This document shows, piece by piece, positions 1 through 6,897 of a stretch of DNA of 6,940 nucleotides. A program made the position numbers and the translations under genes. The notes beneath the pieces were generated by a model. It made no database searches. It worked only from the letters and a program-made list of their open reading frames with translations, and was not told the DNA's origin. The DNA lies in the NCBI GenBank assembly GCA_016867955.1, contig VGIE01000120.1, forward strand, positions 1 through 6,940, in the 5' to 3' direction. Origin of the DNA: Betaproteobacteria bacterium. GTDB lineage: Bacteria; Pseudomonadota; Gammaproteobacteria; Burkholderiales; SG8-39. Each line of letters opens with the position of its first letter. Within the stretch, counting starts at the first letter, position 1.

Positions 1-553
1 CCCCGAGCACGTCGCTGCCGGTGTCGCGCGCGTAGAGGAGGAAGTGCTCCAGCTCGCTGCGAAAGAATTCCGCGCGCTGCGGGTAGTCGAAGGCCAGCGT
101 TGCCAGCGCGTCGATGACCCGATAGCGGCCCATGTTGCGCCCGTACACGGTCTCGACGCCGATGATGGCGAGGATGATTTCCTCGGGCACGCCATACTGC
201 GCGGCGGCACGCTGCAGGGCGGCGGCATGGCGCTCGCGGAATCGCCGGCCAGCCTCGATGCGCTGCGCATTGACGAAGTTCGCGCGGTAGTTATGCCAGG
301 AGCGCGCCGTCGGGTCCGCGGGAGGCGTGATGGCGCGGATGATGTCGGGCTGGAATATGGCCTTGCGGAAGACTGCGGCCAGTTCGCTGCGCACAAAGCC
401 GTGTTGCGCGGTCATCTGGTCGATGAAGTTGCGCACCTCGGGCCGATGTTCGAAGGACTTTGATCTTGCCGAGGCCGGAATCCGCTCGGGGGCCGCCTGC
501 AGGACGCCGGCGATGGCCAGCAGGGCGGCCATGACCATCGTGCGGAGCGTCAT
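1..553 (-). CDS. mltB: Lytic murein transglycosylase B (MltB, GH103), 5' part only
   Basis: MltB cleaves the MurNAc-GlcNAc bond of peptidoglycan, leaving 1,6-anhydro-MurNAc, in the periplasm or at the outer membrane. I translated the minus strand from the ATG at 553-551: 184 codons are open and the gene runs off the left edge, so the C-terminal part is missing. Residues 1-20 form a short basic start plus a hydrophobic stretch ending in LQA, a likely signal peptide; I see no lipobox cysteine, so this may be a soluble periplasmic form. Residues 86-106 carry the SWHNYR...RIEAGRRF motif and residues 131-138 read IGVETVYG, where E134 matches the catalytic glutamate of Slt35/MltB. The stretch VIDALATLAFDYPQRAEFF (146-164) is strongly conserved in GH103. 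An in-frame GTG at 565-563 is an alternative start, giving four extra residues; neither start has a good ribosome binding site. The gene starts 59 bases after the tgpA stop. No lesion is seen in the visible part. Confidence 0.93.
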   Translation of the reverse strand, partial: MTLRTMVMAALLAIAGVLQAAPERIPASARSKSFEHRPEVRNFIDQMTAQHGFVRSELAAVFRKAIFQPDIIRAITPPADPTARSWHNYRANFVNAQRIEAGRRFRERHAAALQRAAAQYGVPEEIILAIIGVETVYGRNMGRYRVIDALATLAFDYPQRAEFFRSELEHFLLYARDTGSDVLG

Positions 554-592
554 CGCGCGGATCACGCGGGGCGTCGGGTAGGCATGGGCGTG

Positions 593-598
593 ATTCTA
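593..598 (-). promoter_or_regulatory. Possible -10 box of mltB
   Basis: The minus strand reads TAGAAT here, five of six matches to the sigma-70 -10 consensus, 40 to 45 bases before the mltB ATG. It lies between the tgpA stop and mltB, so mltB could be transcribed separately from the upstream cluster. No recognisable -35 box lies 16-18 bases further upstream. The same hexamer stands upstream of mnmH. Confidence 0.3.
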
Positions 599-612
599 CC
601 TTGCGGCCCGGC

Positions 613-2559
613 TCAGGCCCTGAACCTCCTCACCGCCTGCCTGAGGCGCAGCAGGCCTTCGCGCGGGGCCTCGCGCCCATAGCGCTGCTCGACGTAGAGA
701 TCGGCGATCTCGCTCACTGCCGCCGCCTTGTCTGGCAGCGCTGCGGCGACGCGCAGCGCAAAGTCGACTGGGCCTTCGTCGGCGCGACGCTTGACGCCCC
801 TGCGCGCGAGCTTGGCGCAGAAAGCGAGCCACGCGGCCTGCGCCGGATCATGGTTCCGGAAACGCCACAGCAGCCAGGCCGCCGTCAGCCCGATGACCAC
901 CGCCACGCTCCAGAACAGGATCTGCGCCAGCTTTTGCCAGCTCGGTTGTGCAACGCCGAAGCGGTTGAGCACCTCGCGCTGGCGCTGCGGGTTGTAGCCA
1001 AGCACCCACTGGTTCCACTTGTTGGCCAGCGCGTCCCAGTTGTAGCGCATGTTGCGCAGCCAGGTGAGGTCGTGGCGCATCAGCAGGGACACGGTGTTCT
1101 GCGTCACCGAAGCGGCGAGGCCCGACTCCACCCGCAGCGGTACCACCACTGCCGTGGGATCGACGCGGATCCAGCCGCGGCCCTGCAACCATACCTCGAC
1201 CCAGGCGTGGGCGTCGGCCTGGCGGATGACGTGGTACTCGTCGACGGGATTGGCTTCGCCGCCCTGGTAGCCCGTGACCACGTGCGCAGGCACGCCGGCG
1301 GCGCGCATGAGGAAGGCGAAGGCGCCGGCAAAGTGCTCGCAGAAGCCGCGCTTGGTGTCGAAGAGAAGTTCATCGACGATGTTGTCGGCGAGCAGCGGCG
1401 GTTGCAGCGTGTACTCGAAGCCGCCCGAGCGCAGGTACTGGATGGCCTGGCGCAGGATCGCCTCGTCGTTGCCGAAACGGTCGCGCCATTCGCGGCCCAG
1501 TCCGCGCGCGCGCGGATTGAGGTCGCCGGGGATGCGCGTGGCGGCATGCAGTTCCTCGTCGCCGCTGGCGTCGATGGCGCGGTACTCCGGGTAGGACTGC
1601 AGCTCGTAGCGCACGCGCGCGCACCGGCTGGATCGCGAGCATCTGGTAGTCGCTGGTGACGCGCGAGTTGGGCGGCGAGTGCGCCGGCAGGTCGAGGCCG
1701 AACAGCCAGAACGAATTGTGCGGCTCCAGCGTCACTTCATAGTCGACCGGATTGCCGAAAGCCTCGTAGCGGAACGCCGGGTGCAGACGCCCGCCGCCGG
1801 GTCGCCAGGTCTTGCCGTCGAAATCCCAGAACGCGGGCCGCGCCAGTACATCTGGCCGCGCGGCGGCGGCGCGCCCTGAAACTTGACGCGGAAGGCGATG
1901 GCGTCAGAGGTCGAGAGCCGGCTCAGCGATCCCGGCGACATGCTGTCGGAGAGGCCGGTGACACCGGAGTTGGCGTCCTGCGGCAGCCCCCACAGCGGCC
2001 CCTGCGCGCGCGGAAAGAGCAGGAACAGCAGCAACATCACCGGGCCGGCCTGCAGCAGCAGGTTACCCGCCGTGCGCAGGTTCGCCGCCACCGGTCGCGC
2101 AGGCGCATTGGCGCCGGCGAGGCTGGCGGTCACCAGCAGCACCGTGAGCAGCATCAGCGCGGCAGTGGGGATGGTCTGCGAATAGAAGAAATTGGTCAGC
2201 GCCAGGAAGTAGGACAGGAACACCAGCACGAACACGTCGCGCCGCGCGCGCATTTCCATCAGTTTCATGGACATCAGCAGTACCAGCAGCGTGACGCCGG
2301 CATCACGGCCGAAGATGGTTCGGAAGCTCACGTAGACGCCGATGATGCCGCCGGCGGCGATGATGATCAGCAGCCAGCGCGAGGGCAGCGGATGATGGCG
2401 CCAGGCGATGTACAGGCGCCAGGCGAAGAACAGTGCGGCCGCCGACGACACCCACCAGGTCAGGCGCGCCGCATGGGGCGCTGCCGACAGGGCCAGCCCG
2501 GCCAGCAGGATCGCCATGTCGCGAAAGCGCTGTATCGGCAGGTCGAGCGGCTTGGCCAT
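613..2559 (-). pseudogene. tgpA: TgpA-like transglutaminase (DUF3488-transglutaminase-DUF4129), interrupted by two frame changes
   Basis: TgpA-family proteins are inner-membrane proteins with an extracytoplasmic transglutaminase-like domain; the P. aeruginosa member is essential, and the substrate is unclear. The start is ATG 2559, 32 bases after the DUF58 stop. The first frame (2559 to about 1834, 242 residues) holds roughly six to seven hydrophobic helices between residues 14 and 184 and the typical GRDAGVTLLVLLMSMKLMEM and LFPRAQGPLWGLP blocks. The family block FWDFDGKTWRPGGGR follows only in another frame (1831 to about 1615). The rest returns to the first frame from 1614 (333 residues): transglutaminase triad Cys in GFCEHF (codon 1341-1339), His in DAHAWVEVW and Asp in RVDPTA, then a membrane helix near 917-865 and a DUF4129-like tail. 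Rejoined, it would be about 649 residues, normal for the family. Uncorrected, the first frame ends at a TGA at 1734-1732, before the catalytic domain. The identity is sure; whether the lesions are biological is not. Confidence 0.88.
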
Positions 2560-2591
2560 GGGTGCGGTCGGGGCGCGGTGGTCGGTGCAGG

Positions 2592-3569
2592 TCAGGTTTC
2601 GAACAGGGCGAGGGCGCGCAGGCACGCTTCGCGCTGCGCCTCGCCCTCGCCCAGCGGTACTTCCGTGCCGGGCAGGCGAAGGCCGTAGCGCGTGCGGCCC
2701 TGCGTGGCAAGCAGCACCCAGCGCGTTAGGCGCGAGAGCCGCGCCTTGGTGTCGAAGTCGCGCGGCAGGTCGTCGAAATCGAACCACAGTTCGGAGGAGG
2801 CGCGGCCGGTGAAGACCTTGGTCAGCGGCGTGTCGGTGCGCGCCGAGGCCTTCCAGGCCACGTGGCGGGGCGAATCGCTCGGCTGGTAGGCGCGCAGACC
2901 GAAGAAATCATCGGTGCCTGCGCCGACCGAGATGGCGTCGCCCGATTTGGGACGTGCCTGCGGCAGCGGCAGCAGTGCATCGTCGGGCTTCGGGTAGACC
3001 AGCGCGCGCATGTCGGGCCGCACGTAGCTCCAGGCGCGGGTGAGGCCGAGCGGAAAGCGCGTCTCGAGGGTGATGCGCTCGAGCGCCAGCCAGCCGCGCT
3101 TCTCTGCCCGCATCGGCATCGACACCGCTGCCACGCGCCGCGCCGGGACGTCGCAGTGCACGATCCGGCCCTTGCAGATCAGCGCGAGGCTGAAGCGGTC
3201 GTGGAGGTCGGGGTTCTCGAGGTGCACATGGAACTGCGCGAGCTCACCGGCGAACACCGGATCGACGCGGCCGGGACTGATGCGCAGGCGCACCAGATTG
3301 CGGAAGGTATGCAGGATGGACACCTCGCCCATGCCGGCGAGCAGGAAAGTCAGCACGTAGCCCAGGCTGAGGTTGTAGTTGATGGATCCGATCAGCATCA
3401 CGACCATTGATATGCCGAACACCACGCCCTGCCGGCTCGGCAGCACGTAGACCCGCCGCTGGGTAAGCTGTATGGTGCCGGGCTCGGGGGCATGGCGCCG
3501 GTAGAACCACTGCACGAAGTTGTAGAGCTGCGAGTGCTGGAGCAATGGTTGCAATGCGCCCTGCAGCAT
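2592..3569 (-). CDS. DUF58 domain-containing membrane protein
   Basis: This 325-residue protein is intact. DUF58 proteins are encoded beside MoxR ATPases and are thought to be their membrane-anchored partners; their biochemical role is not settled. After a cytoplasmic N-terminus (1-46) come two hydrophobic helices, about 47-62 and 67-83, then a soluble region. The DUF58 signature lies at 223-244: FFGLRAYQPSDSPRHVAWKA followed by SAR. The usual glycine of the PGD part is serine here (S231, codon AGC at 2879-2877). The ATG at 3569 fits the family's N-terminal length, although no clear Shine-Dalgarno sequence precedes it. It follows moxR after 86 bases and precedes tgpA by 32 bases on the same strand, so co-transcription is likely. 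It is the only undamaged gene of the three-gene cluster. An alternative start slightly further upstream cannot be excluded. Confidence 0.93.
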   Translation of the reverse strand: MLQGALQPLLQHSQLYNFVQWFYRRHAPEPGTIQLTQRRVYVLPSRQGVVFGISMVVMLIGSINYNLSLGYVLTFLLAGMGEVSILHTFRNLVRLRISPGRVDPVFAGELAQFHVHLENPDLHDRFSLALICKGRIVHCDVPARRVAAVSMPMRAEKRGWLALERITLETRFPLGLTRAWSYVRPDMRALVYPKPDDALLPLPQARPKSGDAISVGAGTDDFFGLRAYQPSDSPRHVAWKASARTDTPLTKVFTGRASSELWFDFDDLPRDFDTKARLSRLTRWVLLATQGRTRYGLRLPGTEVPLGEGEAQREACLRALALFET

Positions 3570-3585
3570 GGTGGCGGCCTGGGGC

Positions 3586-3606
3586 GTCGTGTGTCGTACG
3601 TCGTTG
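3586..3606. repeat. Three 7-base units with a GTCGT core
   Basis: The plus strand reads GTCGTGT, GTCGTAC, GTCGTTG back to back, with the GTCGT core spaced at exactly seven bases. It lies in the 86-base gap between moxR and the DUF58 gene, ending 17 bases before the DUF58 ATG on the minus strand. It could be a small binding site or leader element, or chance in GC-rich DNA. Confidence 0.35.
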
Positions 3607-3655
3607 AACGGGGCTGCGTGACGTCTGCTCGCGGAACGGTCGGTTCAGCGCCGCA

Positions 3656-4575
3656 TCAGGGAATGGGAACGACCGCGATCAGGCCGGTGGCGGTCTCCGC
3701 TCTGGATCGGCGAATGCCGTCATGCACGGGGCGCAGGCGGTGTCCGGCGATGCCGGGGAGCACGGCCTGGATGTCCTCCGGCAGCACCTTGTCGCGTCCA
3801 TCGAGCAGGGCCCAGGCGCGCGAGGAGGCGAGCAGGCCCAGCGCCGCGCGCGGCGACAGGCCGTTGCTGTAGTCGGGGGAGCGGCGCGACTGCGCGACAA
3901 TGGCCTGGATGTAGTCGAGCAGCGCGGGCGCGGTGTGAATGTGCTTGACCATGGACTGCAGTTCCATCAGCTCGCCGGTTGCCATGCAGGGCGCCAGCGT
4001 GCCGATCATGTCACGGCGGTCCACGCCCTGCAACAGCGCGCGCTCGGCGTCGCGGTCCGGGTAGCCTAGCTCGATGCGCATGAGGAAGCGGTCGAGTTGC
4101 GATTCCGGCAGCGCGAAGGTGCCGACCTGGTGCGACGGATTCTGCGTCGCGATGACGAAGAACGGCTCCGGGAGCGGCCGGCTTTCGCCCTCGGCGGTGA
4201 CCTGGTGTTCCTCCATCGTCTCGAGCAGCGCCGATTGCGTCTTTGGCGTGGCGCGGTTGACCTCATCGGCGAGCACCAGCTGCGCGAACACCGGCCCCGG
4301 ATGGAACTTGAAGGCGCCGGTTTCGCGGTCGTACACCGACACGCCGATGATGTCGGCGGGCAGCATGTCGCTGGTGAACTGTATGCGGTGGAAGTTCAAC
4401 CCGAGCAGGCGCGCCAGCACGTGCGCGAGCGTGGTCTAGCCGACGCCGGGAAGATCCTCGAGTAGCAGGTGGCCGCGCGCGAGCAGGCAGGCCAGCTTGA
4501 GCGGATCTGGCGATCCTTTCCGAGCACCACCTTGCCGGCCCGTACCACGACCTCTTGAAGCGATGATAGAGCCAT
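3656..4575 (-). pseudogene. moxR: MoxR-family AAA+ ATPase, with a frameshift and an amber codon at the Walker A lysine
   Basis: MoxR ATPases are cytoplasmic AAA+ chaperone-like enzymes that work with proteins encoded beside them. The start ATG 4575 gives MALSSLQEVVVRAG and reads through GKDRQIR (codon 25, ending at 4501). One C is then missing: the continuing sequence LKLACLLARGHLLLEDLPGVG lies in the frame starting at 4501. In that frame the codon for the Walker A lysine (residue 47 of the rejoined protein) is TAG at 4438-4436, followed by TTLAHVLARLLG. Downstream all is conserved: Walker B LVLADEVNRA (D104, E105), sensor 1 IATQNP (N146), sensor 2 arginine in LSPRAALGLL (R243). The rejoined length is 306 residues, normal for the family. 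The longest open piece begins at GTG 4420 (254 residues) and lacks the P-loop, so any product from it could not bind ATP normally. It is the first gene of the minus-strand cluster and is divergent from the deacetylase gene. Confidence 0.9.
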
Positions 4576-4600
4576 GAATTGTGGGTTGCCCGCGTAGTTG

Positions 4601-4629
4601 TACGGCCGCAAGTGTAGCGGATTACCGTA
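4601..4629. repeat. Imperfect inverted repeat in the moxR upstream region
   Basis: TACGGCCGC (4601-4609) can pair with GCGG (4617-4620) and CCGTA (4625-4629), leaving a 7-base loop and a 4-base ATTA bulge on one side. It lies 26 to 54 bases upstream of the moxR ATG, in the most AT-rich part of the intergenic region. It may be an operator or a leader hairpin; there is no T-run, so it is not a convincing terminator. Confidence 0.35.
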
Positions 4630-4638
4630 TGATCAAAG
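4611..4638 (-). promoter_or_regulatory. Weak candidate promoter of the moxR cluster
   Basis: On the minus strand a TACACT (4616-4611, four of six matches to TATAAT) lies downstream of a CTTTGATC stretch (4638-4631) that could supply a -35 element only with a poor match or a short spacer. The location, about 36 bases before the moxR ATG, is right for a promoter, but the match is weak. The inverted repeat at 4601-4629 overlaps the -10 candidate. Confidence 0.2.
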
Positions 4639-4802
4639 CCCGCGAGAGCGGCGCGACGGCTCGAAAGATTTGCGTGCGAGCATGGAATAAGTCCGCGCAG
4701 TGCCCGTGAGATGCCCGCAACGGCGCATGGGTTGAGGCGCAGGTTTTCCGCTGACAGCGCTGCAGCCTCGCGTGCCCTGAACCGCCACGCGACCTCTCTT
4801 CC

Positions 4803-5726
4803 ATGACAATCGCATTCATCACCCATCCTGATTGCCGCAAGCACAACATGGGCGCCGGGCACCCGGAGTGCCCGGACCGGCTGTCCGCCATCGAGGACCA
4901 GCTCATTGCCGCAGGCCTCTCAGTCCATCTGGATGCGCGCGAGGCGCCTCTGGTGCGCGACACTGAACTGGCGCGAGCGCATCCGCAGTCCTATGTCGAC
5001 AGCGTGCGCGCCTCGGCCCCGGCGTCCGGCATCGTGCACCTGGACCCCGACACGGCGATGAATGCAGGGACCCTGCCGGCGGCGCTGCGTGCCGCCGGCG
5101 CCGGCGTGCTGGCGACGGACCTGGTGATGCGCGGCGAGGCGCAGGCGGCCTTCTGCGCGGTGCGCCCGCCGGGTCACCATGCCTGCCGCGAGCGCGCCAT
5201 GGGCTTTTGCTTCTTCAACAACGTGGCGGTAGCGGCGCGGCATGCGCTGGAAAAGCATGGCCTCAAGCGCGTCGCCATCGTCGACTTCGACGTCCACCAC
5301 GGCAACGGCACCGAGGAGATCTTCTCCTGGGACGAGCGCGTGCTCATGGTCGGCACTTTCCAGCATCCTTTCTATCCCTACAGCGGCACCGGCCCCGTGG
5401 CCGACAACATCGTCAACGTGCCGCTGCGCGCCGGCGCCGACGGGCGGGTATTCCGCGAAGCCTTCGAGCAGCGGTGCCTGCCGCGGCTGGAGGCCTTCCG
5501 GCCGGAAATGATCTTCATCTCGGCGGGCTTCGATGCGCATGTCGAGGACGACATGGCGATGCTGCGGCTGACAGAGGCCGACTACGCCTGGGCCACGGTG
5601 CAGATCAGGCGCATCGCCGACGCGCATGCGGGCGGGCGCGTGGTGTCCATGCTCGAAGGCGGTTACGCGCTGTCGGCGCTGGGGCGCAGCGTCGTGGCGC
5701 ACCTGAAGGCGCTGGGCGATCTCTGA
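4803..5726 (+). CDS. Zinc-dependent deacetylase, histone deacetylase superfamily (acetoin-utilisation/HdaH type)
   Basis: This intact 307-residue enzyme belongs to the arginase/deacetylase fold family. Bacterial members remove acetyl groups from lysines, polyamines or other amides; the substrate here cannot be told from sequence. The motifs are complete: HPECPDR (20-26), RPPGHH with the catalytic histidine pair H125/H126, GFCFFNN (134-140), DFDVHHGNGT (161-170) with zinc ligands D163 and H165, SAGFDAH (240-246) with zinc ligand D244, and LEGGY (284-288) with the transition-state tyrosine Y288. No signal peptide is seen, so it should be cytoplasmic. The start is well supported: MTIAFITHPDC is the usual N-terminus of the family, and an in-frame TGA at 4752-4754 with no start codon between rules out a longer form. 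No Shine-Dalgarno sequence is visible. It is divergent from moxR and convergent with mnmH. Confidence 0.95.
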   Translation: MTIAFITHPDCRKHNMGAGHPECPDRLSAIEDQLIAAGLSVHLDAREAPLVRDTELARAHPQSYVDSVRASAPASGIVHLDPDTAMNAGTLPAALRAAGAGVLATDLVMRGEAQAAFCAVRPPGHHACRERAMGFCFFNNVAVAARHALEKHGLKRVAIVDFDVHHGNGTEEIFSWDERVLMVGTFQHPFYPYSGTGPVADNIVNVPLRAGADGRVFREAFEQRCLPRLEAFRPEMIFISAGFDAHVEDDMAMLRLTEADYAWATVQIRRIADAHAGGRVVSMLEGGYALSALGRSVVAHLKALGDL

Positions 5727-5748
5727 ACGGCAGGCGCCGGACAGGCCC

Positions 5749-6837
5749 CTAGACTTCCGCGGCCGCCGTCGAGGCGTCAGGCGCGGATGCCGGCACGCCG
5801 ATGAGGCGTTGCGCCAGCGCAGCGATCTCCTCTTCGTCGAGGCGTGCAGGGCGCAGCGCCGGCGCCTGGTCGAGGGCCGGGTAGCTCTTGTGCATGGAGC
5901 GCCGGTAGAGCGGGTCGTAATGGTTGACCAGCAGGTCGAGCACGAGCGACTCCCATGCGCCGACATCGATGAGCGCCATCCAGCGCTGCATGATCTCACG
6001 CGATTGCAGGCGCGACAGGTGCCCGAGGCGCGCCTTCAGCCAGGGCGGGTCGGCCAGCATGTGCGGGTATTCGCGGATGAGCAGGCGCACGCGCGCGCCG
6101 ATGGGCGCCTCGATGCGCAGGCAGTGCGAGGCACGGATGGCGACCAGCAGGCGCTCGGGCACCTGCAGCACGCCGATCTTGCGGCTTTCGGCCTCGACCC
6201 ACACCGGATGCGCCGGATCGAAGCGCCGCAGCGCATCCCAGACCTGGCTGTCGAACCACTTCTGGGTCGGTTGCGCTTCGCCTGGCAGGCCGCCGAGCAC
6301 CGAGCCGCGATGGCAGGCCAGCGCCTCGAGGTCGACCACCTGCGCGCCCTTGCGGGCGAGCTCGCGCAGCAGGCTGCTCTTGCCGCAGCCCGTGGGACCG
6401 CAGATGGCGTGGAAACGTAGGGTGGCCGGAAGGCTGTCGAGCTGGGCAAGGATGTCGCGGCGATAGCCCTGGTAGCCGCCCTCGAGGATGGCGACGCTCC
6501 AGCCGATGTCTCGCAGCACCTGCGCCATCGCCCCCGACCGCTTGCCGCCGCGCCAGCAGTACACCAGCGGCCGCCAGTCGCGGCCGCGCGACATGAACGC
6601 ATGTTCGACATGGTCGGCGATGTTGCGCGCCACCAGCGCGGCGCCCAGCTTGCGCGCCTCGAAGGGCGACACCTGCTTGTAGAGGGTGCCGACGCGTGCG
6701 CGCTGCTCGTTGCTCAGCACCGGATGGTTGACGGCGCCGGGGACATGGTCGAGCGCAAATTCGGCAGGCGAACGGACATCGACGATTTCGTCGAATTCAT
6801 CGAGCCTCGCCACGGTCACCACGTTGTCGTGCCTCAT
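5749..6837 (-). CDS. mnmH: tRNA 2-selenouridine synthase (MnmH/SelU)
   Basis: MnmH replaces the sulfur of 2-thiouridine at the wobble position (U34) of tRNA Lys, Glu and Gln with selenium, using selenophosphate, via a geranylated intermediate. The 362-residue protein has the expected two domains. The N-terminal rhodanese domain (about 8-130) contains DVRSPAEFALDHVPGAVNHP and the active-site loop VYCWRGGKRSG with C94. The C-terminal P-loop domain begins with Walker A GPTGCGKSSLL (147-157; K153, S154). The length is normal. The tail (about 349-362) is Ala/Ser/Pro-rich and probably disordered. The start ATG 6837 leads straight into the rhodanese fold; GGCGGAA about 10 bases upstream is a weak ribosome binding site. 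Activity would need a selenophosphate synthase (SelD) elsewhere in the genome. Its stop lies 22 bases from that of the convergent deacetylase gene, with no clear terminator between them. Confidence 0.96.
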   Translation of the reverse strand: MRHDNVVTVARLDEFDEIVDVRSPAEFALDHVPGAVNHPVLSNEQRARVGTLYKQVSPFEARKLGAALVARNIADHVEHAFMSRGRDWRPLVYCWRGGKRSGAMAQVLRDIGWSVAILEGGYQGYRRDILAQLDSLPATLRFHAICGPTGCGKSSLLRELARKGAQVVDLEALACHRGSVLGGLPGEAQPTQKWFDSQVWDALRRFDPAHPVWVEAESRKIGVLQVPERLLVAIRASHCLRIEAPIGARVRLLIREYPHMLADPPWLKARLGHLSRLQSREIMQRWMALIDVGAWESLVLDLLVNHYDPLYRRSMHKSYPALDQAPALRPARLDEEEIAALAQRLIGVPASAPDASTAAAEV

Positions 6838-6891
6838 CGCCGTCGGTTCCGCCGTTCTGATCCGTATGACAGCGTCTGTGCTGCGGCCGGT

Positions 6892-6897
6892 ATTCTA
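6892..6897 (-). promoter_or_regulatory. Possible -10 box of mnmH
   Basis: The minus strand reads TAGAAT, five of six matches to the -10 consensus, about 55 bases upstream of the mnmH ATG. A -35 box at 16-18 bases upstream is not recognisable in the GC-rich flank. The remaining sequence 6838-6940 shows no gene. Confidence 0.35.

Larger units (their letters stand above)
4576..4802. other. Intergenic region between the divergent moxR and deacetylase genes
   Basis: These 227 bases separate the two ATG codons and should hold the promoters for both directions. Besides the inverted repeat at 4601-4629 and the weak minus-strand promoter, there is a short GCTCG/CGAGC inverted repeat (4659-4663 and 4677-4681). 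I see no convincing plus-strand -35/-10 pair and no Shine-Dalgarno sequence before the ATG at 4803. Open frames crossing the region show no recognisable protein and are probably spurious. Confidence 0.5.

Noticed and set aside
44..463. Plus-strand open frame at the left edge
   Set aside because: The opposite strand encodes clear MltB sequence, including the catalytic IGVETVYG motif, so this is a shadow.
601..1659. Long plus-strand open frame of 352 codons opposite tgpA
   Set aside because: It mirrors the minus-strand transglutaminase domain, which has a recognisable fold and catalytic triad. The plus-strand product is Arg/Ala/Val-rich with no known motif, as expected for antisense frames in GC-rich DNA.
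1610..1840. Programmed ribosomal frameshifting as an explanation of the tgpA frame changes
   Set aside because: No slippery heptamer of the A-AAA-AAG or X-XXY-YYZ kind is present at either point, and the family is normally encoded in one frame. Simple mutation or sequencing error is more likely.
4436..4438. TAG read as an amino acid (recoding or pyrrolysine)
   Set aside because: The TAG replaces an ordinary lysine codon, a separate frameshift lies just upstream, and mnmH in this window ends normally with TAG. No recoding signal is seen.
4263..4862. Minus-strand open frame of 199 codons covering the moxR 5' region
   Set aside because: It lies in the third frame relative to both moxR pieces, and the product is Arg/Ala-rich without motifs.
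5727..5748. Terminator between the convergent deacetylase and mnmH genes
   Set aside because: Only a short GGCGCC palindrome is present; there is no stable stem with a T-run on either strand.
4920..5999. Minus-strand open frame of 359 codons across the deacetylase and the end of mnmH
   Set aside because: It is antisense to a complete, motif-rich deacetylase gene and out of frame with mnmH; its translation resembles no family.
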